From assembly GCA_037074615.1 (NCBI GenBank), contig CM073518.1, positions 11,608,501 to 11,672,500 on the forward strand: a DNA stretch of 64,000 nucleotides, given 5' to 3'. The number at the start of each line of letters is the position of its first letter. The first letter of the stretch is position 1. Below are positions 22,377 through 31,297 of the stretch, one piece after another. The notes beneath the pieces were generated by a model that worked only from the letters and a program-made list of their open reading frames with translations, searched no databases and was not told where the DNA came from. Source of the DNA: Leucaena leucocephala. Taxonomy: Eukaryota; Streptophyta; Magnoliopsida; Fabales; Fabaceae. A program made the translations under genes and the position numbers.

Positions 22377-23334
22377 CCCCCGAATCTCATTCCAATAAAT
22401 AACCCATTACAGGGGAGGTTATGTCAAAGTGAATTATGGGAATTCTAAGAGAGGCCGTTATGCTGCCAAAAGTATGACAAGATAAGGAAAGCAGCTGATA
22501 CGTACTGTGTACGTAGGTACTGTCTAAGGAGGCTGGAAGTGAGTGGACCTAGTCGGTTCATCCAGTCTTTCCTGGGTACTTACGTAGAATGGTAGTTCTC
22601 ACGGGAATTACCGAATCAGTACAAGATCAGTTACTTTCTGAAGATAAAGCGTAGCGGTTATGCTGCCGGATTTTAGGCAGGAAAGATTGTAATAGAAATA
22701 TGAGAATTTTGTACATACCCAGATGTAAAACAACTTATTAATTAATAATAAGTGTTGTTTGGCATGCTTGACTGATATATGATGAATGTATGCATATGTT
22801 TGCAAAGTTGAGTGCTGGAATTGGCCACTGTGAACAGTAACACGTAGTGACATGATAATATTTGATAAATCATTAAAAATAGTAAATGGATGAATAAATG
22901 TATGAAATTTTTAAGGTAAATAGTAGACATACCAAGCTTCGATTTGATATATAATATGACTCATCTGGATGTCTACACAAGGAGATATAAATTATCAAAG
23001 TTGGGACCAGAATGCTGGATTCAGGAGAAAAACCCTGGATGAACAGTAAAGTTGTGACTTTGACTGACATTGACTCGGTCAATGAATGGTCAACGAGTTA
23101 TGTTTCCCTGATAGATAATTGAGTTAGCTTCACGTATCAATTTTAAGCACTTCATTTCGAGTTTAGAATTAGTTATGATTTTTCTAATTCAGGTCACTCG
23201 TCTGGAATTTTCATAGTGAACAGTACTCGATAAGAGTAAAACTCCAGATTGAGAAATTGGACTTTAATGACCTTGAAAGTGGTTATAAAGGCTACCAAAT
23301 GGTCCCTAAGACGTATAAAAGGAAGGATGTTTCA
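22377..23334 (+). mobile_element. 3' LTR of element A, second part (Y tail)
   Basis: It resumes after the AGATT duplication with the right arm of the hairpin and the conserved block (22498-22621). It matches the 5' LTR until about 22766, then follows the Y tail shared with 43048-43700, 46066-46700 and 57080-57746. It ends GGATGTTTCA, next to TGTGT. Confidence 0.8.
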
Positions 23335-23542
23335 TGTGTGGGTTCCCCAATTTGTCCTCTACTTCCTCAAGCGTCGCACCAAGTTGAGGTTGGTCTACAA
23401 TTGCAACAAGATTGGGGTCATGCTTTTCCATACCTACATCATTATTAGGGATGAAATCTTTCAAAAATTTTAAGGTATGGGAAGTAATTTTGGAATGAGA
23501 ACAGGGAAAACTAGGGTTAGAATATATTGGCCCTTTAACCAA
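23335..23542 (-). pseudogene. Conserved unknown ORF of host copy I, N-terminal part
   Basis: The frame from 23542 downward matches the copy II frame around 30150-30330 (for example IPNNDVGMEKHDPNLVAIV). It is cut at 23335 by element A and continues at 2884. The function is not recognised. Confidence 0.6.
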
Positions 23543-23601
23543 AACAATGGAAAGATGATCTGAAGGAATTTTCAGTTCATTGGATACGTCTGGTATATAT
23601 G

Positions 23602-23867
23602 GTCATGACCTTTCAGCGTATTGTCGTGACTGAAGCTGACAGGGTACATCTCTGGAACTGTTAGTCGCGATATTATATTCATCTTGTCGCGTCGTGTGCT
23701 CTCTGGAGTTTTATGTCGTGACCATAAAACCATTTAGTCGCGACTCTGATTCACAGAGAGGTTATCCCTTAGCAGATTGAGGTTTAGTCGCGACACCTTT
23801 ATCTTTGCATTGTGATTGGTTGTCTCTGGAGTTTTGTGTCGCGACCTTAAATTCATTTGGTCACGAC
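23602..23867. repeat. GTCGCGAC array of host copy I
   Basis: Ten positions start at 23602, 23623, 23664, 23686, 23715, 23737, 23787, 23809, 23838 and 23860. Steps are 21, 41, 22, 29, 22, 50, 22, 29 and 22. CTCTGGAG or CACAGAGAG words fall in the longer spacers. It is collinear with 30388-30715. Confidence 0.85.
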
Positions 23868-24878
23868 TCATGTTCACAGTGGGCCACTGACGAGCGCGTC
23901 GGATTGTCGTAGTCTGAGCCATCAAAATTAAGTGAATTGCACCCTAGTAATGTAGTATAAGGCACAACCCTATCGTTCTTCTCAAGGAGCCTTTCTAAAG
24001 GAATCCTTGTAAATTGGATGTCAAATTCAATGGTAAACCTGAGTATAGAGCAAAATGGTTGTGGTTTTGTGGGTGCAGTTAAATAAAGATGCAGTAAAAT
24101 AGATGTTTTTGTGTTTTTGTTTAAGATGGACAATGGTTGGTTTGTGAAAGTAGTATATGATGATAGCTCTTGATGATGAAAAATATCTATCCTTGCTCTC
24201 AATGTATACGAAGTTTAAAATCACTAAGTCTTGAATTAAACTTCAATCGATCGATTGAGTCCAGAACCCTAATATTCTTTAAACTCCTTTAATCAAAGCT
24301 AGTTTAAACACTATTATTGAACTGCTATGGATCACTTAGTGTGTAATTTAAAACAGATGGAAGAATGCCCTCGAATGAGCGTCGATCGACTAACCCTAGA
24401 ATTCAAGCAATCGAATCAATTAGCAACGATCGTTAACAACCGTTCAACTAGCTTAAACTCAAAACTGAAATATTGTATTTAAACCAGCATTCAAAACATC
24501 CAAAGTAAATTACAATTGTCTAATATGAGAATAATCAATCGATATTCAAAACTTGTTCATATGATGAAAAACCCTAAATCTAGCAGCAATCATAATATGA
24601 CAAGATACAAATTAGAACAGAAGAAACTCCCCGTTTCAGTCCGTGAGCTAAAGATAATAGATCCATCACCAAGAGACTAAAGGTCTAGCCTCTCATGACT
24701 TCTGCTGCACTGCAATAACTTTTCAGATATGATGCCATGAAGAAACGATGAAGAGATTAAGGTGAATGGTGTAGAACGATGGAGCTGAGTGGAAAGTGTG
24801 TGGAGAGCGCTCGAGTACTGCTTCTTAGCCTAATCAGGTCCAAAAATCAGCCTCCCCCTTGACGGCATCCTTCGTCTC

Positions 24879-24886
24879 TACTTATA
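24879..24886 (-). promoter_or_regulatory. Candidate TATA box of Athila-like LTR
   Basis: TATAAGTA on the minus strand, about 50 bp downstream of the last GTCGCGAC site (24937). The left copy has a related TTATAAGAA at the same place. Confidence 0.5.
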
Positions 24887-24936
24887 ACAGCATGACCTAA
24901 TCCAAATCGCGCAGCTTTAACGATTTCGTATTATTA

Positions 24937-25032
24937 GTCGCGACCAGATATACGTGTTGGTCGCGACCTATAAACAGTGAGAATCTTCCAGAAGAATTAT
25001 GGGTCGCGACCTTAGGGCTCTTTGGTCGCGAC
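24937..25032. repeat. GTCGCGAC sites in U3 of Athila-like LTR
   Basis: Four exact sites start at 24937, 24960, 25003 and 25025, with steps 23, 43 and 22. They lie 50-150 bp upstream of the TATA-like box on the transcribed (minus) strand. Confidence 0.85.
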
Positions 25033-25331
25033 GAAATAGCACCGAGGCGTTGTTCCACTTTCATTGCCTTTTGATTTCTTTCCTGGTCCTTGTTCTCTTC
25101 CAAAGTACCTGCAATTCAACATAAAAGCTCACTGTAAAAGTCCAGATCAGTAGATAACCGAATATATGCAGTTTGGAAGAGTTATTTTACCATTCTACCC
25201 TTTAATTAGCACATTGCCACGCACAATCATGTAATACACAAAAGTACAATTTAAGGCATGAAATAAATGGTAAAGTTATTATAAAACTCTCAAAATTGTC
25301 ATAGAAACCATATACAAAATATGTCTTATCA

Positions 25332-25346
25332 ATTCCCCCACACTTG
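25332..25346 (-). other. Polypurine tract of host copy II
   Basis: Minus strand GTGTGGGGGAAT immediately before TGATAAGACA; identical in layout to 456-470. Confidence 0.7.
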
Positions 25347-26612
25347 AACCTTTGTACTCCTGGACAAAGAAATGAATTGCCCCTAGAGCAATCACTATTA
25401 AAGTCAAGATAAAAACATAATCCATAGTGTGACCTGAAAACAATTAATCCACCATCTTTTGGGAATGCAGAAGTGATAATGTGAGAAATGCCAAGTAATC
25501 AATTACTAAATGAAATCAACCTTAACGGTATGAGCGCAAAAGATCCTCTCAAAAGATATAAGTGTTTAGCTCTCTCTATCCTCTCATTGTTAAGGTTCTT
25601 TCACTCAAATTCAAATTGGAAAACATCCTACCATATGCTTGTAATGGCTCTAAATCTCAGCAACTATACAGCTCTTATGCAAAGAATCAAGAGGTCTTTT
25701 AGGGTTGTAATGATGGAGATGGGCCACATGGAATAGAATATGAATAATAGAAAGTACTGTATGCATTTAACAATAAATATGTAGCATGAATTCATGTCTC
25801 TAAAGATCTAGAAGTGATAATTGTGCTAATAAGAGTTAATAATAGTGCCTTCTTTATTTCTCTTTCCCCCTTTTTTTTCTTTTCTTGCACCGTCCTCCCC
25901 TTTTTTTTCTTTTATTTGGCACCTCATGCACAAAATCTGTAGCACACATCACTACAATAATGAATTTTTGACATGAATAAAATTTTATTTTGCAAATAAA
26001 GTTTATGCATATATGACTTTCTATATAAATAATGGATGAAAGAAAATGATGGGCTCAAAGGGGGTGACTAAGGGTATGAATGTAGTGGGCTTGTGTTTGG
26101 GATAAAAGGGTTTAGAAATGAATGCCTCTATCATGTTCAATTCATAAGTGTGCAAGTCATTCTCAACTCAGTGCCAAGACAAGTTCTAAAGGATATAAAC
26201 CAATTGAATAATCACTCAATATAGAAATTTAGGCCGAGAATCCTTCCAACTAGGGTTTTGATCTAAATTGCTTACAAGCTAAAGTCCCAAACAAAGTTCA
26301 TCATTCACTAGGCATTAGAACACTTATCACAACTGAAAACCCTCTAAACGATGATTTAAATGATTCAAAGTAATCACTTGGAGTCATGTAATAATCCCAA
26401 ATTCAATAGCAAAAGTTTAAGTGTTTCAAATTCAATTTCCAAGATTCTCGAAGAAAAATTCAAGTATGGCAATGGTTTCGAAGGACTAAAAAGGATTTAA
26501 AATTAGGGGACACTGAATTATTTATGAAAGCATCTTAGTAGTTCAAAAGGAATCCTTCTTTCCAGCATTGCACAAGGTACAGAGAAGGTAATTGGACATT
26601 TTCCAAATGTGG

Positions 26613-26889
26613 GTCACGACTTAAAACATTTACGATCGCGACCTATTTTCATAGGGGTGCATGCTCAGAAATTTTCAAACATTGGTCGTGACTGGTGAAA
26701 TTGCCTATCGCGACTCAAATACACAGTGAGGAACAGTCGCGACAAATAAGGTACTATAATCGCGACTCAAATAAATAGAGAGGTATTGTCGCGACCATAC
26801 AGCACGTAGGTCGCGATTGTAGTTCATAGAAAGCATGTTAGTCCAAAATTCCATCACAGGTCGCGACCATAATTCACATATGTTGCGAC
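26613..26889. repeat. GTCGCGAC array, host copy II 3' region
   Basis: Ten positions start at 26613, 26635, 26685, 26707, 26736, 26759, 26788, 26810, 26860 and 26882. Steps are 22, 50, 22, 29, 23, 29, 22, 50 and 22. The order of steps is the same as in 1757-1961. Confidence 0.9.
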
Positions 26890-27083
26890 CATTATTCACA
26901 GAGACTACCAAGTGACAGTTTTCAAAGTCCAAAAAATGGTTTTCAAGCTAAATCCTTTTTACCAAGTAATAGTTTTGTTTAAGGTGGAGGTCCAATTTTT
27001 AGCAATTCACCACATGTTAAGATCAAAAACAAAAATTTTGTGATGAAAGATTGGATTAATTACAAAAAAGCAAGAGTAAAACA

Positions 27084-27101
27084 TCCTCCCCACACTTAAA
27101 C
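27084..27101 (-). other. Second PPT-like tract of host copy II
   Basis: Minus strand AAGTGTGGGGAGGA then TGTTTTACTC, 1.75 kb before the LTR-adjacent PPT. It matches 2183-2200. Confidence 0.45.
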
Positions 27102-27243
27102 TTGACAGTGTCCTCACTGTCAACAGAACCAGAAATATCACAGATGCAAGTCAAATTGAGGCAAACCACAATCAGGAAAAATAATGCAAATCAGAGGCTT
27201 TGGATTAGTGAGAGCAATGTTCAACATGATTTCAATGTCTTTC

Positions 27244-28530
27244 TCAATTACACAGTAGCCAAATGAAGACAAAGAAAAACAAAGACAAATATAGAGCAAG
27301 AACAACCCTTATTTTACTCGTCTCTCTCCTCTGTAGCGCCCTTGAAAATGCGGTCATCCTCAGCCATAGTAGCAGCACCCCCATCATCATTCCCATCATT
27401 TGTAGCCCTGGTTTTAGAGGGTTTACCTGGCCCCTCCTGAAAGAAAGCACAGGCAGGAATATTGCTCTTGAAGAAAGCCTCTTCAAACCCGGGGGTAAAG
27501 CTATGTGAAGCGACTGAACAATCTTTATAACCAATCGATCAATGAACTGTTGCCTTCTATACTCTTGATTCATTATGATTGCTCGCAGCTCCTGCTGCTG
27601 AGAGATGACTTCAACCAGTTGATCAGAGAGAGCGGCAAGTCGTGCACTCAAACCATGGTCACCCTCAGTAGCATCTTCTTGTCCCTCCTTCACATCCTCT
27701 TCAACTACCTTTTTACCCTTTTTGGCACTCCTCAACTCCGCAGCCCTCTTGTTGGCTTTGGAGGTGCTGTAACATTTGGTAGTGGATGGTTCAAGGAGAA
27801 GGTCAGTTTTAAGGGTTGGGAGCGCTTTCTTCTTACACAGGTCAGTAATTAAGTGGGGAAAGACAAGGAGCACTGTGGAGGAATTGACACAATGGTAGAT
27901 GGAGTTATAAATGATGTGGTTAAGGTCTACAGGTTATTGTGTAATCAACAGATAAAGCAGAATGGCTCTCTCCTCATTAATATCTGAAATGTGAGCTTGA
28001 GGCATCACATTGTAGGTCATAAAGTTCAGCCAAATTTGAGCTTTATCATTCATGGATTTTCTCTCAAGATATCTCTTCTTGCCTCAGACGGTCTATTTTG
28101 CCTCTTCCCCTCCTAGGGTGGCCAACACCATATCCCAGGGGACCTCATCTAAATGGTGTTTTAAATGATGAAATCAACATTCAGAGAGATTAGGTAGTCT
28201 GTAAAAAGCTTTTATGTTAAAATCATCAATGAAAAACTCTTTTTCTCTAAATTGTTTCCCCAAGGACTCCTTTAAGGCTGAGGTGATGTAGAATTCCCTT
28301 ACCAAGGTAATATTGGCTTTGGTCATCTTTTTCATTAGTTCCTTAAATCCACTCTCTAAAGCCAACTTATAGAAATCAAACTCTTCAGTTGCGAGAAATT
28401 CTTTTTCCTGGACAATACCTCTGGTATTAAACAAAGCTTAAGCCTTCTTTCTGTTTAACCTTGCAGGGGTACTGGAGCGGGATCTTTTTCCTGCTTCGGG
28501 GTTTTTTGTACGGGCTATCAGGGTATACAT
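27244..28530 (-). pseudogene. Plant-transposon ORF (PF20167-like) of the host element
   Basis: The minus-strand frame starts MYTLIARTK with a basic Ser-rich head (28530). It continues through an LVREFY segment (near 28290), a WLNFMTYNVMP..H.S segment, an ERAILLYLLIT segment and FPHLITDLCKK (near 27850). This order resembles the plant-transposon domain I know as PF20167, often found in Athila/Tat-type elements. The tail has a Glu/Lys-rich part and a Leu/Gln-rich predicted coiled coil. At least five in-frame stops (near 28438, 28170, 28095, 28088 and 27937) and a late frame change make it a relic. The role of the family is unknown. Confidence 0.65.
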
Positions 28531-28659
28531 GTCAAACAATGCAAATGAATATAGAACAGTGCCCTATCCCTGGAAAAGAAAAACCTCCTAGACAAGATTT
28601 ATGGTGCATTGGCTGGCTTTTATACAAAAGGAGTTCAAAATAGGTGTCAGATATGTTAA

Positions 28660-28718
28660 GTCGCGACCAAAAGGCTCATCTGTCGCGACAGTTCGTCTCT
28701 GGACTTTTATGTCGTGAC
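28660..28718. repeat. Three GTCGCGAC sites
   Basis: Sites start at 28660, 28682 and 28711 (GTCGTGAC), with steps 22 and 29. A CTCTGGAC word lies in the longer spacer. Confidence 0.85.
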
Positions 28719-29282
28719 TAGATGGCTTCACAGTCAGACCAGACATAAAATTTTTCAAATCAGCGAAACTTAACAGCCATGTCCCACAAATCCAACCTGA
28801 CCCGCCAAAACTCTCTCCCTAAAACAGATATGGAATCTTAAAAGTCTCCACCCAAAGCTACAAGTCTAAGCGACCAAATGTTCCTCAGAATCAAAACCAC
28901 CGTAAAACCTACAAACTATATTCAAGGAACAGGAAGATTTTAGTGAACAGAGAATACCTTAGACTCTGAAGCAAAAGAGTGGAGTAGGTTAAGCTTCTGT
29001 TAGACAGAAAAGAGAGACGCTAGGGCGTAGGGAAGGTTACGCAGGGCTTGATACGAGAGGACAGCCGAGGGAGAACTAGCAGGAGGGAGGAGAATAGTGC
29101 CAGAACCAAAGTGAACCAAGGAAATGCAGAGGGAGAAACTGAAATAGAGGAAGGCAAGGTGCGCTGTGGAGTAGGGGAGGAGATTCAGACAGGTCGCGCG
29201 TGTTGTGGAAATTGTGGGGTATGTGGGGTCTAAGAAAGAAGGAGTCTGATGGCCAAAATGCAGCGCTGAGTGTGTTACTAAG

Positions 29283-29433
29283 GTCGCGACAATTAAATTA
29301 CATGGTCACAACTAATATACACAGAGAGGTATGGTCACGATATATAAAGGTACTCACGTTGAGACATTAATTCACAGGGCTCCAATCTGCCCACACCCAT
29401 ATGAGTCGCGACTATATGTCATATAGTCGAGAC
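29283..29433. repeat. GTCGCGAC sites, partly decayed
   Basis: 29283 (exact), 29305 (GTCACAAC) and 29334 (GTCACGAT) follow the 22 and 29 steps. 29405 (exact) and 29426 (GTCGAGAC) are 21 apart. Confidence 0.75.
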
Positions 29434-29867
29434 TATATTCAATAACACTCCCTAATGAATTCCAAACTTTCTCCTAACTCTCCCCAAATAACCCTAACCA
29501 TTTGCACAGCAATTCAACACACAACTCAGTGCATATTTTTCAATGAAGCTCGCAGTCACATTCAAGTCATACAAGGCAACACAAGTAAAGTAAAGATGAC
29601 AGGATGGGTAACCTAAAGTCATGCATGTGAGTGTGTGGATGGAAAGGTATCCATTGATAAGCGTGTGACACATGGACAGTAACGGGGAAGTGGAACAAAG
29701 CAGAAATAAAACAAGAATAAATAGAAATAAATTGAAGACAAAAAGAAGAAAACTGAAAATGGAATCTAATATACTGAATCATCCCTTTCCTAAGCTCAAC
29801 CTATCATAGCAAACATCATATCAGAAAACTTGTAAACGGTAAGAGATAGAAAAGAGACAACCTGGCA

Positions 29868-30360
29868 TCAAGGTGGCGGGTGGAACTCAATAAACTTTAA
29901 GAGACAGCTGTTCGATTGGACGATCTCCCCCATTGCTTTCTCTCTCCACTTTAAAGTGCCACAGTCATACATTTTGTGCTGAGATTCGTCCAAGCTTGTC
30001 TTGAATCTTCCCTCTTTAAACTTGAACTTGCCCAACTGTTGTTGGCATGTAGCAGCAATAGAGTTGGGAGGTTTTCCCTTTGCATCCTTCATACATTCCC
30101 TGCGGTTGCTCTTATCCAGCTTGTGTGGGTTCCCCAATTTGTCCTCTACTCCCTCAAGCTTCGCACCGAGCTTATGTTGGTCTACAATTGCAACAAGATT
30201 GGGGTCATGCTTTTCCATACCTGCATCATTATTAGGGATCAATTCTTTAAAAAATTTTAAGGTATGGGAAGTAATTTTGGAATGAGAATGAGGAGAAGTA
30301 GGGTTAGAATATATTGGCCCTTTAGCCAGACAGTGGGAAGGTGATCTGAAGGAATTTTCA
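29868..30360 (-). CDS. Conserved unknown ORF of the host element
   Basis: The frame is open from about 30360 and has its first ATG at 30242, giving 124 residues from that ATG. It encodes a charged, Lys-rich soluble protein with KHDPNLVAIV, VEDKLGNPHK, GKPPNS and LGKFKFKEGRF blocks and a proline run before the stop. The copy I homologue (23542-23335 and 2884-2632) keeps the frame and the stop with mainly conservative changes and one in-frame codon indel, so it was probably under coding constraint. It follows the protease and a motif array on the transcribed strand. I do not recognise the family. It may be part of a longer polyprotein. Confidence 0.5.
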
Positions 30361-30387
30361 GTTCATTGGATGCATCTGTTATATATA

Positions 30388-30715
30388 GTCGCGAGCTTTC
30401 ATCGTATTGTTGCGACTGAAGCCGATAGGGTGCATCTCTGGAGCTATTAGTCGCAACTTTATATTCATCCTGTTGCGACTTGTGCTCTCTGGAGTTTTGT
30501 GTCTCGACATATAAACCATTTGGTCGTGACTCCTCTTCACAGACAGGCTGTCCCTCAGCAGATTGAGGTTTAGTCGTGACACCTTTATCTTCGTATTGCA
30601 ACCGGTTGTCTCTGGAGTTTTGTGTCGCGACCTTAAATTCATTTGGTCACGGCTCATCTTCACAGTGGACTGTAGACTGATGTTGCATCGCGACGTAAGG
30701 TCATTGGGTCGCGAC
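30388..30715. repeat. GTCGCGAC array between protease and unknown ORF
   Basis: Twelve positions start at 30388, 30409, 30450, 30472, 30501, 30523, 30573, 30595, 30624, 30646, 30687 and 30708. Steps are 21, 41, 22, 29, 22, 50, 22, 29, 22, 41 and 21. About half the copies carry a CpG transition. Confidence 0.9.
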
Positions 30716-30859
30716 ATTTTATCACAGAAACTCGACCTTTCTTTGATTGTTGGCCTTTCAGCTTCCAGAATACCTTGGGATCCTGCAAAATCACTCAACA
30801 AACCTTTTGCAATAGCATAATCATGTTCATCCCTAACTTAATTCACTCAACAAAATCAC

Positions 30860-31297
30860 TCAACAAACCTTCTCTATCATCGTCATGCAAACTTAATTCA
30901 TATTCATCCCTAACTTCTTTAATAGCATAATCAATGGCATTTAAAGTAGTAAATGCAGAGTTATCATAGGGATGTCTCATCGCTTCATTCATGTTAAACT
31001 TACCACATGTTCTCCAACTTCCATTGTAATGGAGCTATGCTTCATACTAATGATGATTTTGGAAGTTTGGAGGAAAGGTCGGCCAAGGATCAAAGTGCTA
31101 TCATTTACTAGCTCATTAGACATATCCAGAACATAGAATTCAGCTGGGAACACTAAGTCTTTGACCTGCACTAGAATATCCTCAAGAATTCCCTTGGGAT
31201 ACCTAATTGACCTATCAGCTAGTTGGAGTACTACATTTATGTCTCTCAGATTGTTGACACCTAAAGCCTGATAAACTGACCAAGGCATTACATTAAT
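30860..31297 (-). pseudogene. Athila/Tat-type protease, C-terminal part
   Basis: The frame reads INVMPWSVYQALG, then VVLQLADRS, PKGILEDILVQV, FPAEFYVLDM and LILGRPFLQT. This is the conserved order of the retroviral-type aspartic protease of Athila/Tat elements, where the LGRPFL segment forms the flap/C-terminal region. The catalytic DLG lies just upstream at 41911-41930, separated by insertions F and E. A stop follows GEHVVSLT, while homologous residues (FNMNEAMRHP) continue to about 30860. It would have processed the host polyprotein. Confidence 0.8.

Larger units (their letters stand above)
2885..23334 (+). mobile_element. Element A: Tekay-like LTR element with nested solo LTRs
   Basis: The LTRs at 2885-5397 and 17499-23334 begin with near-identical TGTAATATCCC heads, and the insert is flanked by TGTGT at 2880-2884 and 23335-23339. 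The uninterrupted host site is seen in copy II near 30120. Inside lie a gag relic, long non-coding DNA with hairpins, a second gag zinc-knuckle relic and a purine tract before the 3' LTR. No protease, RT or integrase is visible, so it was probably non-autonomous. Solo LTRs sit at 5888-11557, 15173-17028 and 19662-22371. The two LTRs of A have different 3' tails, which is abnormal for one element. Confidence 0.85.
23889..25331 (-). mobile_element. Athila/Tat-like LTR shared by host copies I and II
   Basis: On the minus strand it starts TGATAAGACA at 25331, directly after the copy II PPT, so it is the 3' LTR of copy II. Copy I internal sequence begins at about 23880, so it also stands where the 5' LTR of copy I should be. 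A TATAAGTA box lies at 24879-24886, with GTCGCGAC sites just upstream of it. The 3' end is uncertain because copy I is truncated there and no clear primer-binding site is visible. Confidence 0.6.
25347..27243 (-). mobile_element. 3' non-coding region of host copy II
   Basis: Collinear with 470-2230 of copy I. It holds a GTCGCGAC array (26613-26889) and the second PPT-like run (27084-27101). No coding frame is supported. Confidence 0.65.
28531..29867 (-). mobile_element. Host copy II non-coding region with motif sites
   Basis: No coding frame is supported between the PF20167-like ORF and the conserved ORF. GTCGCGAC sites lie at 28660, 28682 and 28711 (steps 22 and 29), and at 29283, 29305 and 29334 (22 and 29), with 29405 and 29426 further on. 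The part 29550-29867 aligns with 2300-2630. Confidence 0.65.

Noticed and set aside
30379..30801. Open frame of 140 codons running through the GTCGCGAC array
   Set aside because: Steps of 22 and 29 bp are not multiples of three, so each motif is read in a different frame. The openness is probably chance. Coding does not explain the spacing.
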